The notes under the pieces were generated by a model, which worked only from the letters and a program-made list of their open reading frames with translations, made no database searches and was not told the DNA's origin. From contig CM057234.1 in the NCBI GenBank assembly GCA_029891385.1, forward strand, positions 27,700,350-27,764,349: DNA of 64,000 nt, written 5' to 3'. The DNA is from Erythroxylum novogranatense. Its lineage: Eukaryota; Streptophyta; Magnoliopsida; Malpighiales; Erythroxylaceae. The first letter of the stretch is position 1; each line of letters starts with the position of its first letter. The position numbers were made by a program, and so were the translations under genes. This document shows, in pieces, positions 47,992 through 59,939 of the stretch.

Positions 47992-48435
47992 CATGGAAGA
48001 ACACACCATGTGCATAGTCTTAAAATGCCTATATGTATCATCACTTGCAAAGCCATGGAATCTAGGTAAGAAAGAAATTAATGCTCCTCTAATTTTGAAG
48101 TTCACATCATTAGTATAAAAGCCACAAGGATCATAATCAACATTGGAATTATTAATCTCCCTCATGCTTCTATTAGCCTCACCATTATTCTCTATATTGT
48201 TCTCACCATGTCAGTTGTTCCCATTAGGCTCATCATATCTATTATTACCATTATCACCATCTATGGTATCTTGCTCTAATTCAAAATCATTAGCAGATAA
48301 GTGTTCACTAGAGGTAACTCTCTCACTAGGTTCTTGTTCACTAGATGACAAACTTGACTCTTGTGAAATATGCTCCTCCTCAATAAGAACTTGACTTGCC
48401 CCCTCTATTATCCTCTCTCTTCTAATCTTTTTCAC
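47992..48435 (-). pseudogene. Athila/Tat-like gag, N-terminal part (fragment)
   Basis: The minus frame runs from an ATG at 48,435: a charged start (MKKIRRERIIEGASQVL) and a serine/glutamate-rich region. After a stop there is MREINNSNVDYDPCGFY and then the gag landmark ALISFLPRFHGFASDDTY. It stops at the solo LTR-A; the frame picks up at 43,684. The region upstream of the ATG to the PBS is about 530 bp of leader. At least one stop lies between the two blocks. Confidence 0.75.
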
Positions 48436-48960
48436 TAACCTCTCAAGTTCAAGATTTAAAGGACTCAGAGGTAAAGCCCTATCACACCTAGGCCTAAATA
48501 GTAACGATAAGAACGAGGTGTAAAATTAACTTACACAATAAGATTCAAGTTAAAAAATGGAAGAATATGATGAGTGCAATTGTTTGCGTGTATGAATGTA
48601 AGAGTATGAGTAACGATACATTTTATAGTGTATGTAAGAGTGTGAAAACTTGTAATATGCACAATTACTTAGAGAATGTCAAAAACTGCACCAAAATGCA
48701 TAAAAGAGCAAATTTCCCAAAACCTGACTTGGAGACTTATACTCAAGAAAGCGACCAAGTAGGCTATAATTAAGCAAACAAGAGCAACGCAATCCAATAA
48801 ATAGTAGCCAAGCCAAAAATTAACCCAAAGCATTTATTTAACTAAGAAAATGTAAAATGCAAATAGAAATGGACTATGCAATACCAATGCAAGTATGAGG
48901 CTCAACATAAAAATTTCAATAAAACGTTGCTTGACACTTAGTTACTAGGAACTAATTTCT
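48436..48960 (-). other. Leader between PBS and gag of the Athila-like element
   Basis: About 525 bp, AT-rich, with no open frame of note on the minus strand. Its location between PBS and gag identifies it. Confidence 0.55.
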
Positions 48961-48964
48961 TGGT

Positions 48965-48982
48965 TCCCAGGAAACAGTGCCA
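48965..48982 (-). other. Putative primer binding site of the Athila-like element
   Basis: The minus strand reads TGGCACTGTTTCCTGGGA. This resembles the TGGCGCCGTTGCCGGGGA typical of Athila (tRNA-Asp), with four differences. It lies two bases from a candidate LTR end. Confidence 0.55.
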
Positions 48983-48984
48983 CT

Positions 48985-50702
48985 TGAAATAACTTAAATT
49001 TCGGTGTCACCTTAGGGTTACTACAAAATTTAACCAAGGATTGTTTATAGTGCAATTTTGAGTCGTTCTCTTTGAGGAACAAAAAAGTGAAATTAAATTC
49101 CAAAGTAACTAAATGCAATGCAACCTAAACTATGGAATGGGGTGTGATTTGATCAATTACCACTAAAATTGAAATGAATTAGAATAAACGTAAATGATTT
49201 GTTTTTGTTATTTTAAATTTAAAATGAGTGATATGAAACGGTAGTGAGTGAATGTAAAAAGAAGAAAAACACAAGTAATTAACAATGATAAACACAACCA
49301 TCCAGTTCAATAGCGCAAACAATCATCACTCAAACAGTTATTGGAGTTAAAACAAATGAATCAAGAGTTACAATCAAGATTTTAATCTAACAACTGAGCC
49401 ACCTCAATTTGTCACAAAAATATTTTTCCAAAATTCCAATCTACTAACTATCATCAGAATAGTAAAATAGATCCAAAGATACTAAAATCCAATGCTCAAT
49501 TTTTACTCAACAATTAGGAAAACATAATTAATACCAACAACCGATATAACAATCCAATTATTCAAGCCACCTTGAATAATTACAAAATATTCAATAAAAT
49601 CTCAATACAAAGTCTTAACCCAAAACAAAGTAATGAAATTGAACTGAAATCATCACAATATCAGTTGTTAAATGATAACACAACCACATGAATCTACCAA
49701 CTCAAAGATATAATCTATACATAACTCTAAATAATTAAATAGTTGTCCTAAGACTTAGGAATCACTAAATAATTAAATGGGGAGAAGATAAATGTACCCT
49801 ATGAAAACCTAAGCTCCTGTCATTGCCATTGAATTAGAGGATTAGGATGAATCAACCACGAGATTTCATAGAGGACACTGTCAATAATGAACTCTGGTGG
49901 TTAGCCATGGAAGATAGGAGATGATGTTTTGGATTTGTGGAAGATGATGGTTTCAGACTTTGTGAGAAAATGAGGACAAAACACCGAAACCTATCCCTCT
50001 TTTGTTAGAACACCTCTGTCTGCACCATACTCTTTAGCATTCGTTTTTTCTTCTCCCAGCCATGCACACTGCGTAGCACGCAAGCCTCTAGACCTGCACT
50101 ATGCATGCCTACCTTCGTTCCAGACCATGCACACATGCCTGCCGCACCTTCTCTTCTTTTTCCAGCCCACACCAGCACCACACACACGCCTCTAGCCTTA
50201 CTGTAGCTCAATGTGACAAATTAATGTTGTGGTTCTTATCCAACCTCCACTGTTCACCCACACACCACACTCTTTTTACGTCCCAGATCACGCACACACC
50301 ACAGTTCCACCAGCCCCCTCTATCGCCTACCAATATAGCTGAAAGTGACTAATTAATTCACGTCCAAGTCTTCTGTTCTTTCCAAAACCCTTTCAAAACT
50401 CACGCATGCCTCTCTATGCTGTTGTTTTATTTTCTTCGTTGCCCATGTTGTCGTTTTATCCTTGTTGCCCATGACCACACTATTGTCTCATTCCTCTCCC
50501 AACTTTGTTGTTTTTGGTCCCCTACTTTTTAATCTTTTGTACTCTAATTTCTCCAAGTACCCTATAATAAAATTACATATAAAGTAGCATCAATTGTCTA
50601 AATTTATCATAGTTAAACGTAGATTAGATTTAAGGCACAATTATTCAAATAATAATCAAATAATTCCATAAAGACTAATTATAGTAAAAAAAACCCTATC
50701 CA
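48985..50702 (-). repeat. Probable 5' LTR of the Athila-like element (right boundary inferred)
   Basis: It is bounded on the left by the PBS. On the plus strand it begins TGAAATAACTT and ends about CCCTATCCA, where Harbinger-like coding takes over. At about 1.7 kb the size suits Athila. There is no second copy in the window, so the right boundary rests on where the transposase frame breaks off. Confidence 0.5.
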
Positions 50703-50714
50703 ATTGATGTGAAA

Positions 50715-51665
50715 ATATATATAAATAAATGAGTTTGTCATCCATCTTCCTTTCATCAATTCAAATCATCTCTCAATAACATTCCTTGCTTTGGAATGTT
50801 TCATATTGAAGTATTCCTCTGCCGTCTCTGGTTGATGGCTATCAAATTCTTTGAGGTGATAGCATTACCCTTGATACAGAGAAAGAAATCCATTTGCATT
50901 GCAATATCCAGAGTCAACCAAGTAATAACAACCTTCATAATTGAACAATAAGTTATGATTGAGTAGCATAACCCAAAGAGAAACCAAATTAGATATTGTA
51001 ATAGAAATTTATCTCGAGGGAATCGTAGACCATAAAGCCTTGAGATTGCATCTTGAAGCATACGACCATCATATGTAGCATCCTCCCAACTAGGCAATAC
51101 TTATATGAATTGTATGTTTGGGTGACAAACACCTGAAACACTTGTTGTAATACATCCTTTTATTGTGTGACATCAGGGCTTATCTTCACTAAGAGGTGTA
51201 ACTTTAAATGGTGTCCCATCTAAGACTCTTAGGCAACCTCACAAGTTAAAAAAAAAGGGTGATTTAGCATATAAAAGTTTTGATAATAATGTTATAGGTT
51301 AATTATAATGTTCGATTACTTGAAAACATTTTCATCTCTCATCTTGACAATCCTAAGTAATAGGCTTTGGCTTCTTGAGCAAAATATGATTCAATCTCAT
51401 AATTACATGAAGAACTTGATGGAATTGTCGACTCACGGTTTCTTTACTATGGAGAAAAAGTAGGCTAATTGTCCTACACTTTTTATGGTGAGCTAAGGTC
51501 TATATGAATATTGCTACAACCTCTTCTATGGATTTGTTCCTAGTAGGTTTTAAACCCTCTACATCTCTTACCATATTACACAATATCCTAAAGATTGTTT
51601 TATCCATATAAAGTTAACTAATGCAAGCATTATCACAATCCATGATTAATTTAAACATCCATCTT
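50715..51665 (-). pseudogene. PIF/Harbinger-type DDE transposase (HARBI1-like nuclease), decayed
   Basis: The minus frames give, in order: DKTIFRILCNMVRDVEGLKP, then EEVVAIF, then KETVSRQFHQVLH, then RVLDGTPFKVTP (first Asp, codon 51,218-51,220). VCHPNIQFI and VLPSWEDATYDGRMLQDAIS follow, then a ~20-codon disruption, YYLVDSGYCNANGFLSLYQG (second Asp, 50,913-50,915), AEEYFNMKHSKARNVIER (Glu, about 50,772-50,774) and KGRW. This is the full HARBI1-like catalytic order with all three acidic residues. Stops and shifts make it dead. No terminal inverted repeats or partner Myb-like gene were found. The 3' end appears cut by the Athila-like LTR. Confidence 0.88.
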
Positions 51666-51879
51666 ATTTTATCAATATATTTTTCTTCCTTTGTTTTAAT
51701 TTCATGGACCTTATCTTAAAGGTATAAAAATAGATAACATAATGGATAACAAATAAGAAACATCATATTATTTTTTGTTTGTTGAGGTATCAAAAGTTGC
51801 TTTAGTTTATACCTTCATTCATTAATAGGGGGCGAGCCATGTTGATCTATATTAAAAATTCAGAAAGTGATTGTCTAAC

Positions 51880-52821
51880 ATAAAGATAGGGCATATTGAA
51901 AAGTTAGGAAATATTCGTGGAAAAGAGATAAAACAATAAGCAAAGGTAATAGAGAAAGATGATCAAGAAGTTATAGAAACTCTTTTTAGTGTTGTTGCTT
52001 TAACTGCTCACATTATCAACTATTCATAGCTATGTCATATGGATTATCATAATAAGTGTCCCTTCAAGGTCGTTAATTTCATCTTCAAAGTGAGATATGT
52101 CAATGATGTACTCTTGAAAGTGAAAAGAAGAAGATTAGTTCCTATGCATACTTTAAAGTTAATAATCGATGTACTTCTAGTTCCCAACCTTGATAAAAAT
52201 GTATCGAGTTTTGATCAATTGATTAATAAAGGATATCAATTAACTTTGCTAGTGGTGAATGAGTGAAAATTGATATTAAGGGAACTCAAATTGATGAGAA
52301 TTTCCATAAAGAACAAACTGTTTTTAGTTGATTAGAATGTTAAGAAAGTCTTTTAAAGAGAATACTTTTATATATGTTGCTAAGTTGCCTATGTTAATTA
52401 ACAAATTAGTAATATGACATAACATAATGGGACATGTTTGTTTTGATGCATTTAAAAATATGAATGAAAATGACGCTATGCAAGATCTTTCCAAAGTGAT
52501 TAAAACTGAAGAAATTTTTCAATCATATCAGCTTAGTAAGCAAGCAAGATTTTCTTTTACAAACTTCTTAGAGAGCAAAGTAAAGGTTGGAACTACTTCA
52601 CCTTACTGTATGTTAACCTATGAGTGAGGTTTCACTAAATGAGAGTAGATTCTCCTTGTTATTTATGTATGACTATAACATATATAGTTGGATTGCATTA
52701 TTGAAATAAAGGTTAAAGTGCTTATTAAATTAAATAAGGCAACAACCAAGAAGGAATGAGTTACACCTATGAAAGGGGAAATTTTCATGATAGATAAGAG
52801 TGAAACAACACCACTAGCAGT
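51880..52821 (+). pseudogene. Ty1/copia polyprotein fragment (protease to integrase start)
   Basis: Plus-strand frames show a weak knuckle remnant (IGHIEKLGN), then FKVRYVNDVLLKVKRRR and IIDVLLVPNLDKNV with SSFDQLINKGYQL. This is the protease/pre-integrase consensus DVLYVPxLxxNLLSVGQLxxKGY. After a frameshift comes GHVCFDAFKNM with QLSKQARFSF, the GAG-pre-integrase module. There is then a trace of the integrase start (NESRFSLLFMYDY). RT is absent. Several stops are present. It ends in the LTR-B insertion; no continuation is recognised beyond 57,656. Confidence 0.8.
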
Positions 52822-52826
52822 AAAAC

Positions 52827-55800
52827 TGTTGGGACCCGATCCGGGAACCGGATCCTAACCGAAAGACGGAACGGAAAAATGGAAAATCGAAAAGCGAGAA
52901 ATCGCTAATCGGAATACAAATCGAATCATCGGAGCGAAACAAATACTCGGAAGGTTTCGAATAGGACCGAATCAGATCAAACCGAAGGTAGCGAAGCGGA
53001 TCGAATACAAATCGAAAGCGGAGACAAACACTTAGCAAAGCGGATCCGACATCCGAGAACAAAAACCAGAGAAAAATGATCGAACGAACATAATCGCGTT
53101 GGAATTCCTTAGACTAATCCGATGCGAAAATCCGATATAATTTTTTTTTCTTTCTTTCTTTTCTTATTCTTTCCTTTTCTCTTTAATCAAACTCATTCAA
53201 CATATAAACAATCCCTACATTTCTATTCTTTCTCACTTCATCCATCTTAATCATTTCTTATACATTCATATAAATCCTCGAACTCATTTCTTTAAACCCA
53301 TTTTATCGAAATTTTACCGAAATTTCGGCAACATAACGGCTGTATTTTGACAGCCCAAAAATTTAAAACAAAGCAAACGCACTTCTAATATCGTAATCCA
53401 TCCAATAACACAAAATAACATCGGACCTCCCGTCCGGCATCCAAACACCAGCAGAACACAATCTTAATTCTAAACACTTCATAAATTCAATCCATAACCA
53501 TCTCAACTCAAAATTTCAACCAATCCCAACCACATTCAAAATCCAAAACATACCTAACTCATAACTGATATACATCATGAATTTGCAATAACGGCTTTTC
53601 AAGCCATAAATAAAGGCAATACATAAATTATCGGGTTGACATCATACTCGTCTTCCATCCGATCTCCTGTGTGAAAACCTGGAGATGGGGATGAAGGGGT
53701 GAGCTCGAAGCTCGTGGATAATATATTTATAAATTGAACCATAAGCGTAAAATCATTTTCAAAACGCGTTCTTCAAAGCTTATTTCTCGATCCTTCACTT
53801 TAAAAAAACACCATTTATAACACATTTCCAAAGTCTTACATTTTCAAACATTGATCTCTTATTTTCAAACTTTTTAAAACTTTCATATTCATAACCAAAT
53901 ACAAATCATGAATGCACTACAAACATAACAAAACAAGACACATAACATATCAAATGGTTTGGGTCGGTCCCTAATAAACGTCTCGCACATTCCGCGTGGC
54001 AATTCACATGCAAACGTGAACGGAGGGGAGTCCAAATCGAACTCCTAAGCCACTTCATGTACCGGGAGAAGGCTATCGAGAGGAGACAATGCACCGACTT
54101 TACGGAGGGACCCAACCAAACCCACATAATCACATAATTCAAAACTGAAACTTTGGATTGCCTCAAGGCATGATTGAAAACTTAATTTTCAAACTTTTCA
54201 TACTATGTCATACGAGATACATTCGATATTCACACAGCTCACGGGTTCACTTATCACATCAATTTATATACCAATCATATTATCAGTTAATCACATATCA
54301 ATCAAATGCATAGAAATGAATGCATTTATTTTCCAATCCTTTGAAAACATATTTTCAGAAATATTTATTTTCCTTTCTTGATTTTTTCAAATTCACATAC
54401 TTTACTCATAATTCAAAATATAAATACATTACCCACCTGAATTTTCCTTGCTAGCATCTTAGATTGGTCCAATTGCCTTTCCTTTACTTCCCACGACTTA
54501 TTGGACCTTAATCAAGACATAAAAGCCTTTATTAACACTAAACATCAAAGCTGAAAATTTCTAAAGAATGAAAGACATGACTAAAACCTAACTCACTTTG
54601 CCTATGCCATTCCTAAACCATAACTATCAAAGCCTATCTCAATGAATCAAACTTTTCAACAATCTCATGCCTTAAAGACACCACACCAAATCTAATTTTT
54701 CTTAAACTTTCAAACCCTTCTTCTTTCCTTTTCCTTCAAGACCTCACTTCACTTTTACAAGCACAATAATCCCAATTTCACATCAAATACCAATGCTGGA
54801 ATTTTGTAGGAATGGAAAACAAACTTGAAATTCAACCTACCTAACCTTACCCATACTTAAACTAAACCATTTACATCAAGACCCATCTAACATTTCATAA
54901 AATTCACATGTTTTACCTTAGAAAGTGAAACCACGAAAATCAGTTTTTTTTTTTTACTTTTACTTTTTTTTCTTCCATAAAAGTTTAAACCCTTTCCTTA
55001 CCTTCATATTCACTCTTCAAACACCCATGTTTAAGTAAAAAGGTGAAACTCTCACAATAAAACCCTAATTAACATAAGAGAGCCATGCTGGAAATTTTAA
55101 AAGAATGGAACAACTTCCATCTCAACTAACCTAACTTTCCCTATACCTTTTTAATGCTCTAACAACCATAACCTCTCCTCAAACCGAGTTACACTTGTCG
55201 AAAATCTCACCTTATACACTCATAACAATCTGATTCTTTTTTTTTTTTTAAGAATGCAAAACTTGGCTTTCAAACTATCTCACTTTACCTATACCTTAAT
55301 TCAGCTTTTTAAACCCAAAACCCATCAAGAACCTTAAACAATTTTCGACATTTCTCATACCCACTAAAATCAGATTTTTGCTCCCATAAAATCATATTTC
55401 TTATGCCCTCTCAAAGCATTATTCCAATCACCATTGATAATCATGAAAATACAAAACTCTAACACAAAACCATGGATTTATCAAACATAAACTATGCTGG
55501 AAAATTTAAAACAAGGGAAAATATGACGTTTATTCAACATCACTCTACTCATAAATTATCTAACCCATTAACATCAAAACTTATCTCCATAACCAACCAA
55601 AATTGAAATCCTCTAACCTATCTGAAACCGATTTAAAAATCAGATTTGCTTACCTTCCTAAACTCTTCTTTTCTTTTCTTATTCACTCTCGACACATTCT
55701 AATCACCCTTGGCAAGCATGAAGGAAAAATTATAATAATAAAACCATGAATTTCATATTTCTCTTACCTTAGGAGAGACATACGAAATTTGATCTTCTTC

Positions 55801-57651
55801 CATCACCTCTTCATTTTCCTCTTTCTTCTTCAAGAATCTCTTAGAATCACCCTACTCAAGCATGAAATCATCAAAGCCCTCACCTTTTCTTCATCTTCTT
55901 CTTCTCTCCTCTTTGCGAAACCCACTTCTCTCTCTCTCTCTCTTAGCATTTTCAAACTCTTCTTCTTAGACTCACACAAAATGAAGACAAACTAACCTCT
56001 TCTTTCTTCTCTTCTAGCAAGTTTCGTGGTTTCTCTTTGCTTGAAAAAAAGCGATGAGCCTCTCTTCTTCTTTTCATTTTCGTAATCTCCCTTCTCTTTT
56101 GTTTCTATTCATCTTCTTTCTTATTCTTTGTGAATTCCAGAAGCTTCAACGACAGCTATGGGTTGTTTCATGCCACCTCATTAAAATGGGGGAAAAAGAC
56201 TATAATGCCCCTCATTTAAGCAATCTTCCACCATTGCCCCTGCACAGGATTTTGAAAAACTGATAACTTGCGTCCTGATTTCCAGCATCTAAACGAAATA
56301 ATTTGGACAAACTTTCTTCATGAAAATTGTTCCTCTAGATCATACGAATCCAACGCCACTGACAGCGCTCAATTCGGATCTAAAACGAAGAAGTTATAGC
56401 TGAAATACTATCGGACCTTCACAAAATCCGAGACTGAACATTACGCGAATTTAATTCCAAAAATTAACAATCTTAGGGATGAAATTAAATTTCGATCCCT
56501 TCACAAGAATTGTAGCCCTATGTCTTAACTTTATTTTTCCTCAAGAATAAACTCAATCGGAGTTGTATAACTCCCGAAAATCGCAAAATACTGAACCATA
56601 TTCAGAAAATTATCCAACTTATAACCTATAACTCATCTCTTACTTTGGTTCAATCAATCTCTTTCCATATAATCTCCTAAAAATTATAATTCTTCATAAA
56701 AGTGAACGTAATTGTCTTAGGAATCCAACGCTTCAAGAATCAAATCAATCGGATGTCGGACAAAAGATTTATAATCAAAGATTGCAAAAGGGTCGGAGTT
56801 CAAGCAAGATTTTCAAAACCTTAAATACCCACTTATAACTGAATTTTTCAAAAATCATATCTCTTAATTCCGAACTCGGAATTTGACGAATTTGGTGTCT
56901 ATGGAAAGGTAAAAGGAAGCTCTACAACTTCCCTGAAGAACAGAAAAATCCAATTGGCTTCCAAAGAAATCAAAATTCCACTCAAAGATTCTGTCTTAAT
57001 CAGCTTTTCCTAACCAACTTCTAATTTTTAATCGCTCATAATTCCTAGTCCCGATATCGAAAAATTACAAACTTTATGGCGTCGGAAAGATCGACATATA
57101 AGCTACAACTTTCAGTAATACCACTTACTCCAAGTCAGACTAAATCCATACGACGAGTGGCCTCGAAGTATAGCACATGCAAATCTATACTTAATAACAT
57201 TTTCAAAACAAAGCATATCTTCCGAAATTCATATCTCTCAATCCCGACGTCGAAAAATAACAAACTTTATGTCCACGAAAAGCTCTCGACAGAGGCTACA
57301 AGTTTTACGTTGATCATTTTCTCGGATTTTGCCTCAATTAAAAAGTTAACTATCAAGTCAAACATTCTCTCTCCAAAAAGTCAAACTTTCTAAATTCTTC
57401 AAATTTTCACACTTTTTCTCTTTAATTCTTGCTATTTAACTTTATTTCAATCAACTCATCCACTTTCCTCTCATAATCCATATAAGTTCACTCAAATATC
57501 AAAGTCCTCAAAAATTAAACAATTCTTTTCTCATAAATTATTTCTTAATTTCATCAAATTTCCTTAAATTCATAATTTTCTCACCAATTTCTTTCTCATT
57601 TAAAATTCATTTTAATATTTCTATTTTTCACCAAAAATTCGGGGTCCAACA
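52827..57651 (-). mobile_element. Solo LTR-B, 4.8 kb, TSD AAAAC
   Basis: Its ends are TGTTGGGACCCGATCC and GGGGTCCAACA; TSD AAAAC is at 52,822-52,826 and 57,652-57,656. It is the longest LTR-B of the window. Degenerate repeats begin near 56,852, 57,033 and 57,227. The CAATCGGATGTCGGAC motif is near 56,750 and a donor-like GTGGGTA (minus) at 54,430-54,436. A (CT)n run lies at 55,926-55,943. There is no GC minisatellite and no coding content. Confidence 0.95.
55926..55943. repeat. (CT)n microsatellite
   Basis: A CT run within the solo LTR-B at 52,827-57,651. Confidence 0.85.
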
Positions 57652-57845
57652 AAAACAACATCAGCCTAAAGACAAAACACAACTTAAAATTGAAAGACAC
57701 CGTATTGAGTTGTCTTATCCTTTTCCTTCCATGTTCAATCATATGGTATAAAAGAAATTTGGTTTCTTTATACAGAGACATTTATATTGTGCATAAAATT
57801 AGAGCTCTAGAATCTAAGAAAGGTAAGTGTAAATGAAGAACTTAC

Positions 57846-57902
57846 AGGAAACTCGATCTAGGTATTTCTTGATCATCTTGTTAGATTCTTGGAGTTGTTC
57901 AC
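57846..57902 (-). other. Possible 57-bp exon of an unknown gene
   Basis: TGATGTAG precedes the block and GTAAGTTC follows it on the minus strand. It is 19 codons, open. There is no similarity I can name, and chance splice sites are common. Confidence 0.2.
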
Positions 57903-58713
57903 CTACATCATAAAGACAGACAACATTTAATGTAAATAAATATATATGATTTCTAACATCAGATGTCTTTTTTCCAAAGAAAGTAGCAGAAAGCAATAAA
58001 AGTAACAAACTTGGAGATGTAAGACCAAACAAACTTAAAAGACTGTCATTGTAATAGAAGATACATTATATATGTGAAGAAGGGTGTTTAGAGAGAAAAT
58101 CATCAAAGTAGTCAAATGAAAACATAACAACCCATAGAAACATCAACTTTTAACTTCTATAAAGGCCAATTATAGGATACAGTGCTACAACCACAACGAC
58201 ATTTACAGAGACTCCATAAATCAAGCATCCATTAATGGAATAATATGTACAACGTATAAAAATTGGTGGAAAGGAATCAACTTTAGTGGTAAAGTTGAAA
58301 CCTATATATGAATTAACTAGTGAACAAACAATATTCAGTCCAGTTATATAGTGCATCAATAACAAAAAAACATACCTTAATCATACTTAACCACCAAAGT
58401 CCATCCAATCATCTCTAAAAATTCTTATCAAATGAAAGAAAAGATTAGCCCCACTATATCTTAAGTTACAAAGCCCATAGAACCATAATAATGAATTCAA
58501 CAATTTGACTAGGTAGCTTTGTATTCAACAAATAGAGAAACAACATAACCAATCATATCTAAAAGTTGATGTCTTTGGTTCCTTTCTCTTTCTTTCTCTA
58601 ACTCCTCTTCTGGCTCACACTCACACATCACCAGAAGCTCATTTTCTTCATCTTCACTGCCACCACCTACCAATAAATGTGTGCAGGATAAAGATAATGG
58701 TGAAGAACAAGAA

Positions 58714-58742
58714 CAAGAAGAAGAAGAAGAAGAAGAAGAAAG
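58714..58742. repeat. (AAG)n microsatellite
   Basis: About nine near-perfect AAG units. Confidence 0.9.
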
Positions 58743-59209
58743 AATGGTGGTTGGTGAAGAATGTAAATGAGAAGGAGTGTAGAGGACCTCAGTGTAGCGC
58801 TCCCTTACCGTAGGGTACACATCGGGAAACCCGAAGGTCACTCCGACACGTATCCCACGATAAAGGTGCACTACCAGAACATTTTCCCAATAAAATCCAC
58901 ATGGCATCGCAATAATTAAAACCATAATATCAGAAATCAGTAACTTTTAAAAATCCAAAATAATCTTATCATAGCAGCAATTTCAATACAGTCATCCAAA
59001 AGCAGAATAGACAAGTCTATCAGTCCCCTAAACAAAACCAAAAAGGAAACTGATATAAGCATCTATCATAAGTCATCCTTAAAAGTCCAACCCAGCTGAC
59101 CGACCTGTGTGCCATCGCTTCTCTTGCCAGCACGCTCGCACGGCAGGAAAAGACTATCTCCGAAGCTAGGAGTCTACTCTATCGATCCTGAAAAATTAGA
59201 TGCAATTTT

Positions 59210-59257
59210 GGGTGAGTTTGCGAACTCAGTGAGAAACCATCATCGATGGTTTACTCA
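59210..59257 (-). other. Conserved double hairpin in solo LTR-D
   Basis: On the minus strand AACCATC-GAT-GATGGTT, then GAGTT-CGCA-AACTC. Confidence 0.75.
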
Positions 59258-59933
59258 AATCATGCATTACGCAAATTGCGTACAGCACGATAAAGTAATA
59301 TTCAATTTACAGTATTATATAACAATTCACAATAGTCTATAACAGTTTGCGGTATCAAATAGCAATTTACAATAGTATATAACAGTTTACAGTATCATAT
59401 CACAATTTACAGTAAATCATGAAACAGTTTACAGTAGCATGTAACAATTTGCAATCTCTCATGTCATCACACAATTCAGTAAGTTTGCAATTCAATCAGT
59501 CATGTGTATATAATGCATATGAGACTCTTTTCCAGTTATTCAGTGTTGTACCCAAGTGCTCAGTCAATGTTTAGTGGGGGCGATCGAGATTTCTCCCTCG
59601 TGCTCGAGGCCCGGTCCAAGATAAAGGTTCGAGCTTGAGGCTCTTTTCAGTGATAATAGCAACTTGGTTCACATTCCATTATCTGATCATGCATTTATGC
59701 ATGCAATGCAGTGTTCAGTAATTCAGTGTTCAGTAATCTACAGTGTACAGCTATAAAAGCCCAGTATTACATTCCCAGTATCATACAGTAATCCAATCCA
59801 ATCATTAGTCCAATCCCATACAGTAGAAACATGTCATTCGATCATGTACATTTCAGTAATCATGCAATTTCACAGTGGCAAGTAATTCACATTGAGCATT
59901 TAGACGATCAGAATTTGAGAAACCAACTAGGTT

Positions 59934-59939
59934 ACTCAC
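59934..59939 (-). promoter_or_regulatory. Splice-donor-like GTGAGT in solo LTR-D
   Basis: The minus strand reads TACTG followed by GTGAGTAACCTAGTTGG, preceded by TTATAGAGGCCCCG about 70 bp upstream. Confidence 0.35.

Larger units (their letters stand above)
57657..58787. other. Unassigned 1.1-kb region between two solo LTRs
   Basis: No family is recognised. On the minus strand a 57-bp block (57,846-57,902) has an AG acceptor before it and GTAAGT after it. It encodes GEQLQESNKMIKKYLDRVS, which could be a small exon of an unknown gene. Another open stretch (58,510-58,690) encodes an acidic, glutamate-rich segment. An (AAG)n run is at 58,714-58,742. It may be the remnant of a host gene or older element. 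Confidence 0.35.

Noticed and set aside
55789..56263. Short leucine/phenylalanine-rich frames resembling signal or membrane peptides
   Set aside because: CT- and TTC-rich LTR sequence read as Ser/Leu/Phe; not conserved between LTR-B copies.
58509..58925. A 138-aa minus-strand frame with a polyserine run
   Set aside because: It crosses the boundary of the solo LTR at 58,793 and the (AAG)n repeat, so it is a chance fusion. Only the 58,510-58,690 part is noted as unassigned.
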